A stretch of 64,000 nt of DNA from Methylibium rhizosphaerae (GTDB lineage Bacteria; Pseudomonadota; Gammaproteobacteria; Burkholderiales; Burkholderiaceae_C), in contig NZ_SWAR01000029.1 in the NCBI RefSeq assembly GCF_006386545.1, positions 1 to 64,000 on the forward strand, read 5' to 3'. The position numbers and the translations under genes are program-made. The notes under the pieces are model-generated. The model made no database searches, was not told the DNA's origin, and saw nothing but the letters and a program-made list of their open reading frames with translations. Of the stretch, positions 35,101-42,214 are shown in pieces; positions within the stretch are counted from its first letter, which is position 1, and every line of letters begins with the position of its first letter.

Positions 35101-36458
35101 CCCTGCGCGGCCAAGCTCAGGCCGGCGACACGGCCCTGCACGCGATAGCGCTGCGGCGCGTCGAGCGGCCCGTCCCAGCGCGCCGACAGCGGCCCGGCCA
35201 CCCCGCTCGGCTGCAGCTGCTGCAGGCTGCGGCGCAGCGGCTCGCCCAGCGGCACGCGCGAGGCGATCTGGGCCAGCACGGCGAGGTCGAGCCGCTGCGC
35301 CGACAGCTCGCCGCCGAGCATGGCGCCGGCATCGTCGTGGCGCCAGCGCAGGCTGAAGTCGCCCGACGGCCACACGACGCCGTCCCCGGTGGTGAAGCCG
35401 AGGCCGCGCCCGGCCACGGCGAAGGTGTCGTTGAGGCGCTCGCCGCTCACGCGGCCATCGACCCGCTCGAAGCGCAGCGGCTGCAGGTCGCCCGCCAGCG
35501 TGGCCTCCACGTCGCGCAGGGCCACGTCCGCCACAACCGAGCGAGGCTCACCGTTGCGCACCTCGACCCAGGCCCGCAGCGCGCCATGGCCGCTGGCCAG
35601 CGGGAAGGGCAGGTCCACATGGCGCTTGAGCGACTGCACGTCGGCCGCGGGCAACTCGGCGTACACCGTGCCGCGCCAGGTGCGCCACTGGCCGTGCGAC
35701 ACCAGGCCATGGCGGCTCACCAGCGGCTGCGTGAACCGGCCGCGCAAGGACAGGCGCTCGCCCCATTCGGCCGGCGGGGTCGCGTCGAGCCGCAGCTCGT
35801 GATGGCGCCTGCCGAGGCCCGGGCGGTTGCGCACCACCAGGTCGACCTGCTGCAGCTCCATCGGCGGCAGGCCGCGCTTGTCGTCGATCCAGCGCAGAGA
35901 ACCGCCGCGGATCACGAACTCGGGCTGGGCGAAGAACCAGTCGGCCACCGCGCCGTCGTCGGCTTCGTCGCGCACCGGCGAGCCGAAGCGAAGCCCCGCC
36001 ACGAAAAGGCGGCCTTCCGTGTCGCGCCGCACTTCGAGGCGCGGGCCTTCGATGTGCAGCTGCTCGAAGTGGGGCCGCCAGTGCAGCATCGTGCGCGCCG
36101 ACAGCACCGCCACCACCTTCGGCAGGCGCAGGGCCTCGCGCCCTTGCGGATCCTGCGGGTCGAGCAGCACCACGTCGCGCAGTTCGATGGTGGGCATCCA
36201 GCCGCCCGACTGCACGCTGACGCGACCCACGCGCACGGTGAGGCCCAGGGCCTGCGAGGCACGCGCCTCGAGCTGGGGTCGCCACGTTTCGATCCGGGGC
36301 AAAATCCCCCACTGGAGGATCAGCCACGCCGCGAGCAGCACACTCCACGCGGCAAGAAGCAGACCGAGGGTCCAGCGCAGCACCACCGTCAATCGGCGCG
36401 TGCGGCGATCACAAGGCTCTGCCGGCGCCGTGGCGTCTTGGGATGGGATGGATGGCAT
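32175..36458 (-). CDS. yhdP: YhdP family AsmA-like envelope protein
   Basis: A protein of about 1427 residues. One N-terminal membrane helix (TVVLRWTLGLLLAAWSVLLA) is followed by a very long periplasmic beta-rich rod with repeated DUF3971/AsmA-like segments, and a C-terminal AsmA_2-type region (GEADIGRETQDLRVWVVPEI, then VINPAIGLGTFLGQLFL). The size and the end match YhdP, one of the bridge-like proteins proposed to carry phospholipid to the outer membrane. The ATG at 36458 is chosen since it leads shortly into a basic stretch and the helix; an upstream extension to 36620 is unlikely. It is divergent from glnE over 109 bases. Confidence 0.9.
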   Translation of the reverse strand: MPSIPSQDATAPAEPCDRRTRRLTVVLRWTLGLLLAAWSVLLAAWLILQWGILPRIETWRPQLEARASQALGLTVRVGRVSVQSGGWMPTIELRDVVLLDPQDPQGREALRLPKVVAVLSARTMLHWRPHFEQLHIEGPRLEVRRDTEGRLFVAGLRFGSPVRDEADDGAVADWFFAQPEFVIRGGSLRWIDDKRGLPPMELQQVDLVVRNRPGLGRRHHELRLDATPPAEWGERLSLRGRFTQPLVSRHGLVSHGQWRTWRGTVYAELPAADVQSLKRHVDLPFPLASGHGALRAWVEVRNGEPRSVVADVALRDVEATLAGDLQPLRFERVDGRVSGERLNDTFAVAGRGLGFTTGDGVVWPSGDFSLRWRHDDAGAMLGGELSAQRLDLAVLAQIASRVPLGEPLRRSLQQLQPSGVAGPLSARWDGPLDAPQRYRVQGRVAGLSLAAQGMPPEWDGSVAPIDLPASAPRPGHWAGRPGLRNADIEFTATEQGGDARLSLADGALEFPGVFELPVVALDRLSTSVSWRLSQPRRDAARQVEVNVKGLRFANADAEGEFDAAWRSGAGSGHGRGQRLPGLLDLNGKLTRARATAIARYLPLGIPESTRHYVARAVQGGTASAVLFRVKGDLADFPFGQPAGAVPGAAPPAPLPGEFRIAARIENARLAYMPGEPNQPPGGEHGAWPAFDQLRGELIFDRRSMEIRNASARLGDVGSGGFELHKVSGGIRQLDHDATLSIGGQGRGPLADALRYVQLTPVAHWIGGALDSATGSGATELQLSLNIPLSRGHDTTVAGRLQLAGNDVRLRPDVPLMAAARARIDFTQQSFAITGGGARVLGGDLQFEGGQPAGGVLRLTGQGSVTAEGLRRATELGPLARLATQMSGQTSYRLGIAFPQGRPQVDLSSSLAGLALDLPAPLRKPAEQALPLELHAVPLADAQAGGRDQLRFSLGQLVQAHYLRDVSGSTPAVLRGGVGIGEAAPSPATGVQAAVQLPSLDIDAWQALLDKVQGGSAPAAGGDAASAGSYNNPYLPVQIALRTQDLKAGGRRLTRVVAGLSEQDGVWRANVEADQLSGHAEYTPPGRLGGEAGRVYARLARLSLPRSEVEAVESLLDPSPSSMPALDIVVDDFELRGKRLGRVEVEASNRAAASGADGAREWRLTKLNLIAPEARLTATGQWGMSAEAGGAAARAAAPARRRAVMDFKLDLADSGAFLTRLQLPGTLRGGKGKLSGQVSWLGSPLSPDYASLAGSVQIAIDEGQFLKADAGAAKLLSVLSLQSLPRRFLLDFRDVFQEGFSFDNVSGHVNIANGVARTNNLRMRGVQAVVLMEGEADIGRETQDLRVWVVPEINAGAASLAYAVINPAIGLGTFLGQLFLRRPLIEAGTREFRVTGSWSDPKVDRVERKAGDAVPSLEPPPAASSPAR

Positions 36459-36567
36459 GAAACGACTGGGACGCCAGCAGGCTGCGGGTTCTGCAAGAGC
36501 CGGCTGCGTGTTTTTTGGCACAGACGCCGCCGGGCTGGCGACCCTAGCATAGACCCGGAGCAGTTTG

Positions 36568-39348
36568 ATGGGTTTCACGCCAACCACCGCATCCGCGGCC
36601 TCGGCCGCCACCACGAACAACGCAGCAGGTGCGGCTCGCGCCGACCATTCCCGATTCGTGCAGCGGGTGCGCAGGCGCTACGCCGGTGAGCTTTTGTTGC
36701 TGCCGCCCGGCGTGCCGACGCGCGAGCACATCGACGCGCTGATCGGAGAACTGCTGCGCGGCGGCCGCGCCTTGCCGGCCGCCTTGCGCGTGACCCGCCA
36801 GCTCGTGCTCGAGCGGCTCGCCGCGCTCGACGTCGAGCACAACGCCTCGCTCGACGACGTGACCCAGACCATGACGCTGCTGGCCGAGTGCACGCTCGAC
36901 CATGCGCTGACCCACGCGTTCGCCGAGCAGGACGCACGCCACGGCGCACCGATGTCGGCGCAGGGGCGGCGCATCGGCTTCTGGGTCGTGGGCATGGGCA
37001 AGCTGGGCGCGCGCGAGCTCAACGTCTCGTCCGACATCGATCTCATCTACGTCTACGAAGAAGACGGCCAGACCGCCGGCAGCGCCGACGGCACCGGCGC
37101 GATCAGCGCGCACGAGTACTTCAGCCAGGTGGCGCGCAGCCTGTATGCCCTGATCGGCGACGTCACCGAGGACGGCTTCGTGTTCCGGGTGGACCTCGCG
37201 CTGCGGCCGAACGGCAACTCGGGTCCGCCGGTGGTGAGCCTCGCGATGCTGGAGGAGTACTTCCTCGTGCAGGGCCGCGAATGGGAACGTTTCGCCTGGC
37301 TCAAGAGCCGCGTGGTGGCGCCGCGTGCCGAGCTCGAATCGGGCAATGCCCGCCAGCTGCGCGACGTGGTCGTGCCCTTCGTGTTCCGGCGCTATCTCGA
37401 CTACGGCGTGTTCGAAGGGCTGCGCCAGCTGCATTCGAAGATCCGCGACGAAGCCAGCCGCCGCGCGGCCGGCCGCCCGGAACGCGCCAACGACGTGAAG
37501 CTCTCGCGCGGCGGCATCCGCGAGATCGAATTCACCGTGCAGCTGCTGCAGGTGGTGCGCGGCGGGCACTTTCCCGAGATCCGCACCCGCCCCACGCTCA
37601 CCGCCCTGCAGCGCCTGGTGGCCGTCGGCGTGATGAAGCCCGACACCGCGCAGCAGCTGGCCGAAGCCTACGTGTTCCTGCGGCGCGTCGAGCACCGCAT
37701 CCAGTACCTCGACGACCAGCAGACCCATGTGCTGCCCACCGGCGACGGCGACCTCACCTGGATCGCCCAGTCGATGGGCCTGTCGTGCGGCAGCGATGCC
37801 TGCGAGCTGCTCGACCGGCTGTGCACCTACCGGGAATTCGTCGCCACCGAGTTCGACGCGCTGCTGCATGACGGCCGCGCCCCCGGGCCCGGCCACGGCT
37901 GCAAGGGCAAGGTGTGCTCGGGCGCCCCGCTGCAGATGGACAGCGAGGCGTTCCTCGAGCGCCTGCCGCCGCAGCTCGCAGAACGCGTGAAGGCCTTTGC
38001 CGCGCGGCCGAGGGTGGCCATGCTGCGCGATGAAACCCGCCGGCGCCTGGCCAAGCTGATCGGCCGCGCCGCGAGCGCGATCGACGACGTGCACATCCGC
38101 GAGGACGCGGTGCTGCGCTTCGTCGACTGGGTCGAGCCGCTGCTGCGGCGCGAGAGCTACCTGGCGCTGCTGATCGAGCGGCAGGAGGTGCTGACCCGCC
38201 TGCTGCGGCTGCTGGGCCTGGCCCGCTGGCCGATGCGCTACCTGATGCGCCACCCGGGCGTGATCGACGAGCTGGCCGACCCGCGCCTGATGCACGGCCG
38301 CTTCGAGCGCGACGCCTTCCTGAAGGACCTGGGCGAACGCCATGGCGCCTGGACGCGCGGCGGGCAGGCCGACGAGGAGTCGCTGCTCGACACGCTGCGC
38401 CGCGCCCACCATGCCGAGATGTTCCGCACGCTGGTGCGCGACGTCGAAGGCCAGCTCACCGTCGAGCAGGTGGCCGACGACCTGTCGGCGCTGGCCGACG
38501 CCACGCTCGACTGCACCATCCGCTGGGCCTGGCAGCACCTGCGCAACCGGCACCGCGACATGCCCGGCTTCGCCGTCATCGCCTACGGCAAGCTGGGCGG
38601 CAAGGAACTCGGCTACGGCAGCGACCTCGACGTGGTGTTCGTGTTCGACGACGACGACGAACGCGCGCCGGAGGTGTACGCCGCCTTCGCGCGCAAGCTG
38701 ATCACCTGGCTCACGCTGCGCACCGCGGCCGGCGAGCTGTTCGAGATCGACACCGCGCTGCGGCCCAACGGCAACTCCGGATTGCTGGTCACCTCGCTGG
38801 CGGCGTTCGAGCGCTACCAGCAGCAGCGCGGCAGCAACACCGCCTGGACCTGGGAGCATCAGGCCATCACCCGGGCCCGCTGGTGTGCCGGCGACACCGC
38901 GATGGCGCCGCGCATCGAGGCCGTGCGCCGCGCGGTGCTCACCGCACAGCGCGATGCGCAGGCGCTGCGCGGCGAGATCCAGACCATGCGTGAACGCGTG
39001 CGCCAGGCGCATGCGGTGAAGGACGGCTGCTTCGACGTGAAGCACAGCCGCGGCGGCATGATGGACGTGGAGTTCGCGGTGCAGTACCTGGTGCTCGCGT
39101 ACAGCGCGCAGCATGTGGAGCTGCGGGACGACGCCGGCAACATCGCGCTGCTGCAGCGCGCCGAAAGCGCCGGGCTGCTGCCCGGCGGCGTGGGCCATGC
39201 AGCAGCCGACGCCTACCGCGAGCTGCGCCGCGCCCAGCACCGGGCGCGGCTCGACGAGGCCGCCACCCAGATCGCCGAAAGCAAACTCGGCGCGCTGGCC
39301 GCGCAGCGCGATGCCGTGCTGACCCTGTGGCGCACGGTGTTCGGCTGA
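36568..39348 (+). CDS. glnE: Glutamine synthetase adenylyltransferase/deadenylase
   Basis: A 926-residue bifunctional enzyme that adenylylates or deadenylylates glutamine synthetase according to nitrogen status. Two nucleotidyltransferase cores are present: GMGKLGARELNVSSDIDLIY near 132-151 and AYGKLGGKELGYGSDLDVVF near 672-691. Each is followed by LRPNGNSG. The N-terminal core is the deadenylylating half and the C-terminal core the adenylylating half. The length is typical. The start ATG at 36568 follows an in-frame TTG. The rhombosortase gene overlaps its 3' end by 22 bases. Confidence 0.95.
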   Translation: MGFTPTTASAASAATTNNAAGAARADHSRFVQRVRRRYAGELLLLPPGVPTREHIDALIGELLRGGRALPAALRVTRQLVLERLAALDVEHNASLDDVTQTMTLLAECTLDHALTHAFAEQDARHGAPMSAQGRRIGFWVVGMGKLGARELNVSSDIDLIYVYEEDGQTAGSADGTGAISAHEYFSQVARSLYALIGDVTEDGFVFRVDLALRPNGNSGPPVVSLAMLEEYFLVQGREWERFAWLKSRVVAPRAELESGNARQLRDVVVPFVFRRYLDYGVFEGLRQLHSKIRDEASRRAAGRPERANDVKLSRGGIREIEFTVQLLQVVRGGHFPEIRTRPTLTALQRLVAVGVMKPDTAQQLAEAYVFLRRVEHRIQYLDDQQTHVLPTGDGDLTWIAQSMGLSCGSDACELLDRLCTYREFVATEFDALLHDGRAPGPGHGCKGKVCSGAPLQMDSEAFLERLPPQLAERVKAFAARPRVAMLRDETRRRLAKLIGRAASAIDDVHIREDAVLRFVDWVEPLLRRESYLALLIERQEVLTRLLRLLGLARWPMRYLMRHPGVIDELADPRLMHGRFERDAFLKDLGERHGAWTRGGQADEESLLDTLRRAHHAEMFRTLVRDVEGQLTVEQVADDLSALADATLDCTIRWAWQHLRNRHRDMPGFAVIAYGKLGGKELGYGSDLDVVFVFDDDDERAPEVYAAFARKLITWLTLRTAAGELFEIDTALRPNGNSGLLVTSLAAFERYQQQRGSNTAWTWEHQAITRARWCAGDTAMAPRIEAVRRAVLTAQRDAQALRGEIQTMRERVRQAHAVKDGCFDVKHSRGGMMDVEFAVQYLVLAYSAQHVELRDDAGNIALLQRAESAGLLPGGVGHAAADAYRELRRAQHRARLDEAATQIAESKLGALAAQRDAVLTLWRTVFG

Positions 39349-39956
39349 TACCCGGGGCAGCACCCGCGGCGGCCCCGTGGCGCTGGGCTGCCTTGTGCCT
39401 GCTGCTGGCGCTGCCCGCCGTGGCCGTGTGGTGGCAAGGCCCCGGCCAGGCGCCGATGCTCGACTGGCAGCCGCAGCGAGCTCTTTCCGAACCCTGGCGC
39501 TGGTGGAGCGCGGCCTGGGTGCACCTGAGCCGGATGCACCTGCTGGCCAACCTGGCCGGCACCGGGCTCGTGCTGGCCCTCGGCTGGGCGGCACGGGTAC
39601 CGGCCCGCGCCATGCTGGCCTGGGCGCTGGCCTGGCCGCTGACCCACCTCGCCTTGCTGCTGCAGCCGCAGCTCGCCAGCTACGGCGGACTGTCCGGCGT
39701 GCTGCATGCCGGCGCGGCGGTGGTGGCGGTGCACCTGGCGCTGCACGGCAGCCGTGCACAGCGCGCGCTGGCGCTGGCCATCGGCATCGCGCTCGTCGGC
39801 AAGGTGCTGAGCGAAGCGCCCTGGCGCGGGCCGCTCATCTTTCCCGAGGGCTGGGACATCGCGGTCGCGCCGCTCGCGCATGCGGCGGGGGCGATGAGCG
39901 GCGCCGCCATGGCGGGCCTGCTGCTGTTCAAGCGGGGGCATGCCCCTCCGGGATAA
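39327..39956 (+). CDS. rrtA: Rhombosortase (rhomboid family intramembrane protease)
   Basis: A 209-residue rhomboid-type protein with about six membrane helices. The catalytic Ser123 is in YGGLSGVLHAG and the partner His185 in VAPLAHAAGAMSG, the pattern of rhombosortases that process GlyGly-CTERM proteins. The only available early start is GTG at 39327, overlapping glnE; a later start would cut into the first helix. No GlyGly-CTERM substrate is encoded in this window. Confidence 0.85.
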   Translation: MAHGVRLIPGAAPAAAPWRWAALCLLLALPAVAVWWQGPGQAPMLDWQPQRALSEPWRWWSAAWVHLSRMHLLANLAGTGLVLALGWAARVPARAMLAWALAWPLTHLALLLQPQLASYGGLSGVLHAGAAVVAVHLALHGSRAQRALALAIGIALVGKVLSEAPWRGPLIFPEGWDIAVAPLAHAAGAMSGAAMAGLLLFKRGHAPPG

Positions 39957-39984
39957 TCGCCCGCCATGGACCAGCTGAGAGCCC

Positions 39985-40914
39985 ATGCGGGTGTTCGCCC
40001 GCGTCATCGACGAAGGCAGTTTCGCGCAGGCCGCCCGCGCCATGGACATGGCGCCCGCCGTGGTGACACGGCTGGTGGCCGAACTCGAAGACCACCTGGG
40101 CGCGCGACTCATCAACCGCACCACGCGCCGGCTCGCGCTCACCGACGTGGGCGAGGCCTACCTCGAGCGGGTGCGCCAGATCCTCACCGAGGTGGACGAG
40201 GCCGAGGCGCTGGCCGGCGCCGCCACGCGCGAGCCGCGCGGGCATCTGCGCCTGCTGATGCCGCCGGCCTTTGCCGTGCACCAGCTGGCCAAGCACCTGC
40301 CGACCTTCCGCGAGCGCTACCCCAAGGTCACGATCGACCTCGAGGTGCGCGGCCCGATCGACACGGCCGATGAAGGGGTGGACGTCTCCATCATCATCAC
40401 CCGGGAACTGGAACGCGGCGACTTCGTGGCGCGCCAGCTGGCCCGCACGGAAGTGGTGACCTGCGCCGCGCCCAGCTACCTCGACCGCTGCGGCCGCCCG
40501 AGCCACCCGACCGATCTGCACGATCACCAGGCGCTGGTGCCGGTGCTGCCCAACGTGCCGCGCGAATGGCTGTTCCACAGCGGCGGCGAAAGCGCCGTGG
40601 TGCAGCCGCAGGCCGCGCTCAGCACCCATCACATCGACACCCTCTATGCCGCCGCGCTGGCGGGGCTGGGCATCGTGGGCCTGCCGTCGTTCATGGTCGA
40701 AGACGCCCTGCTCGAAGGGGCGCTGGAGCGGGTGCTGCCGCACTGGTCGCTGATGGACTACCGCATCTACGCCGCCATGCCCACCCGCAAGCACCTGCCG
40801 GCACGCACCCGCGTGTTCATCGACTTTCTCGTGGAAGTGTTCGGCGGCCAGGACAGCGACCCGTGGCTGGCCGCCGCCGGCTGCGAGACGACCCCCGTGC
40901 GCGCAGCAGCCTAG
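39985..40914 (+). CDS. LysR family transcriptional regulator, start disrupted by a 1-base frameshift
   Basis: A 309-residue regulator with helix-turn-helix at residues 11-55 (GSFAQAARAMDMAPAVVTRL) and a LysR substrate domain. Close relatives usually begin MDxLxAMRVFARV. Here that start is split: ATG GAC CAG CTG AGA GCC at 39966 is followed by one extra C (39984), then ATGCGGGTG in another frame at 39985. Removing one C from the CCC run restores MDQLRAMRVF. Translation from 39985 would lose only six residues. It is either a sequencing error or a natural slippage event. The stop runs into the repeat at 40913. Confidence 0.85.
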   Translation: MRVFARVIDEGSFAQAARAMDMAPAVVTRLVAELEDHLGARLINRTTRRLALTDVGEAYLERVRQILTEVDEAEALAGAATREPRGHLRLLMPPAFAVHQLAKHLPTFRERYPKVTIDLEVRGPIDTADEGVDVSIIITRELERGDFVARQLARTEVVTCAAPSYLDRCGRPSHPTDLHDHQALVPVLPNVPREWLFHSGGESAVVQPQAALSTHHIDTLYAAALAGLGIVGLPSFMVEDALLEGALERVLPHWSLMDYRIYAAMPTRKHLPARTRVFIDFLVEVFGGQDSDPWLAAAGCETTPVRAAA

Positions 40915-40993
40915 GGATGACAACACCCCGACCGGCGGGTACGCCGGCCACCCCTCCGAGAGGGGGGCGGGCCTTGCTCGGGGCGGCCCGGCG
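40913..40993 (-). repeat. Inverted, diverged copy of the left-end repeat, next to amgK
   Basis: Read on the minus strand this segment starts CGCCGGGCCG, continues with GGCCCGC and GGCCGGCGTACCCGCCGGTC, and ends GTCATCC. These blocks occur in the same order in the copy at 1-78. The middle differs but keeps a C-run/G-run hairpin (CCTCTCGGAGGGG-like). It begins at the 3' end of the LysR gene and ends 12 bases before the 3' end of amgK. Orientation is opposite to that at 1-164. Confidence 0.8.
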
Positions 40994-41004
40994 AGGGGCT
41001 CCGG

Positions 41005-42084
41005 CTAGAAGGTATATCCGGCCTGCCGCTCGGTGCCCTCGATGTCTTCGAGCAGCCGCGCCAGCGGCCCGAGGCCGTTGTAGCGGGTGCACACGCGGTG
41101 CGCATAGCGCCACACCAGCGGCAGGTCCTTGAGGTAGCCGGTCTTGCCGTCGCGATAGCACAGCCGGCAGAAGATGCCCAGCACCTTGATGTGGCGCTGC
41201 AGGCCCATCCATTCGAAGTCCCGCCAGAAGTTACCGAAGTCGGCATCGACCGGCACGCCGGCCTTGCGGGCGCGTTCCCAGTAGCGCACGACGTAGTCGA
41301 GCTGGACGTCTTCGTCCCACTCGATGTAGGCATCGCGCAGCAGCGAGACGAGGTCGTAGGTCACCGGGCCCCACACCGCGTCCTGGAAGTCGAGGATGCC
41401 GGGGTTGGGGCCGCCTTCGCCCAGGGGCGGGCAGACCATCAGGTTGCGCGAGTGGTAGTCGCGGTGCACCAGCACCCTGGGCTGCGCGAGGTTGTTGGCC
41501 AGGATGAGTTCGAAACTCGCCTGCAAGACGTTTTTCTGCTCGTTGCCGAGCGTGACGTTGCGATAGCGCGCGATGTACCAGTCGGGCAGCAGTGTCAGCT
41601 CGCGGGTGAGCAGCTCGCGGTCATAGGCCGGCACCTGGCCCTCGGCGGCGATGCCCTGCAGCCGCACCAGCGCCTCGGCGGCGTCGATGTAGAGCTGGCG
41701 GGTGTTCGTGTCGTGCGGCTTCTGCGGATCGAGCTGCGACAGGTAGGTGGTGCTGCCCAGGTCGCCCAGCAGCATGAAGCCCTGCGGTTCGTCCCATGCC
41801 AGCACCTCGGGAGCATTGAGGCCCGCGCCGCGCAGCAGCTGCGCCACCTGGACGAATGGACGGCAGTCCTCGTGCGAGGGCGGCGCGTCCATCACGATGC
41901 ACGAATGCGGCTGGCCGTCCACCCTGAAGTAGCGCCGGAAGCTCGCATCGGCGCTGGCCGGGCGCGCGCTGGTGGTGTCGAGCCCGTGGCGGCCGGCCAG
42001 CGAAGCGAGCCAGCGCTCGAAGGCTTCGCGCCGGGCGGGGTCGACCCAATGGATCGTGTCGGGGGCGTTGGCGGGCATCGTCAT
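41005..42084 (-). CDS. amgK: Anomeric N-acetylmuramate/N-acetylglucosamine kinase (AmgK)
   Basis: A 359-residue APH-fold kinase. In the family it phosphorylates MurNAc at C1, giving the substrate of MurU for peptidoglycan recycling. Features are FRRYFRVDGQPHSCIVMDAP near 49-68, GFMLLGDLGSTTYL near 106-119, the catalytic loop VLVHRDYHSRNLMV (about 209-222) and GILDFQDAVWGPVTYD with the Mg-binding Asp (about 234-249). It is divergent from lptD, as in Pseudomonas, but murU, its usual downstream neighbour, is at 165-878. The repeat at 40913-40993 sits where murU would be expected. Confidence 0.87.
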   Translation of the reverse strand: MTMPANAPDTIHWVDPARREAFERWLASLAGRHGLDTTSARPASADASFRRYFRVDGQPHSCIVMDAPPSHEDCRPFVQVAQLLRGAGLNAPEVLAWDEPQGFMLLGDLGSTTYLSQLDPQKPHDTNTRQLYIDAAEALVRLQGIAAEGQVPAYDRELLTRELTLLPDWYIARYRNVTLGNEQKNVLQASFELILANNLAQPRVLVHRDYHSRNLMVCPPLGEGGPNPGILDFQDAVWGPVTYDLVSLLRDAYIEWDEDVQLDYVVRYWERARKAGVPVDADFGNFWRDFEWMGLQRHIKVLGIFCRLCYRDGKTGYLKDLPLVWRYAHRVCTRYNGLGPLARLLEDIEGTERQAGYTF

Positions 42085-42214
42085 CGCGCAGCAGGACGCG
42101 CGCGGGGTGCGTGAAATAATCGCCCGATTCTACAAACCGCCCCCCGCGGCAGCGCCGCGGCCAGCGCACTTGCCTGCTCGCTCGCCCTCCCTGCCGCCGC
42201 CTCGCGCGCCGGCC

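Noticed and set aside
32796-36689. Plus-strand frame of about 1300 codons opposite yhdP
   Set aside because: Shadow of yhdP; Arg/His/Gln-rich with no recognisable domain, while the yhdP frame has a membrane helix and AsmA-like repeats.
36544-39759. Minus-strand frame of about 1070 codons opposite glnE
   Set aside because: Antisense to glnE, which has both nucleotidyltransferase motifs.
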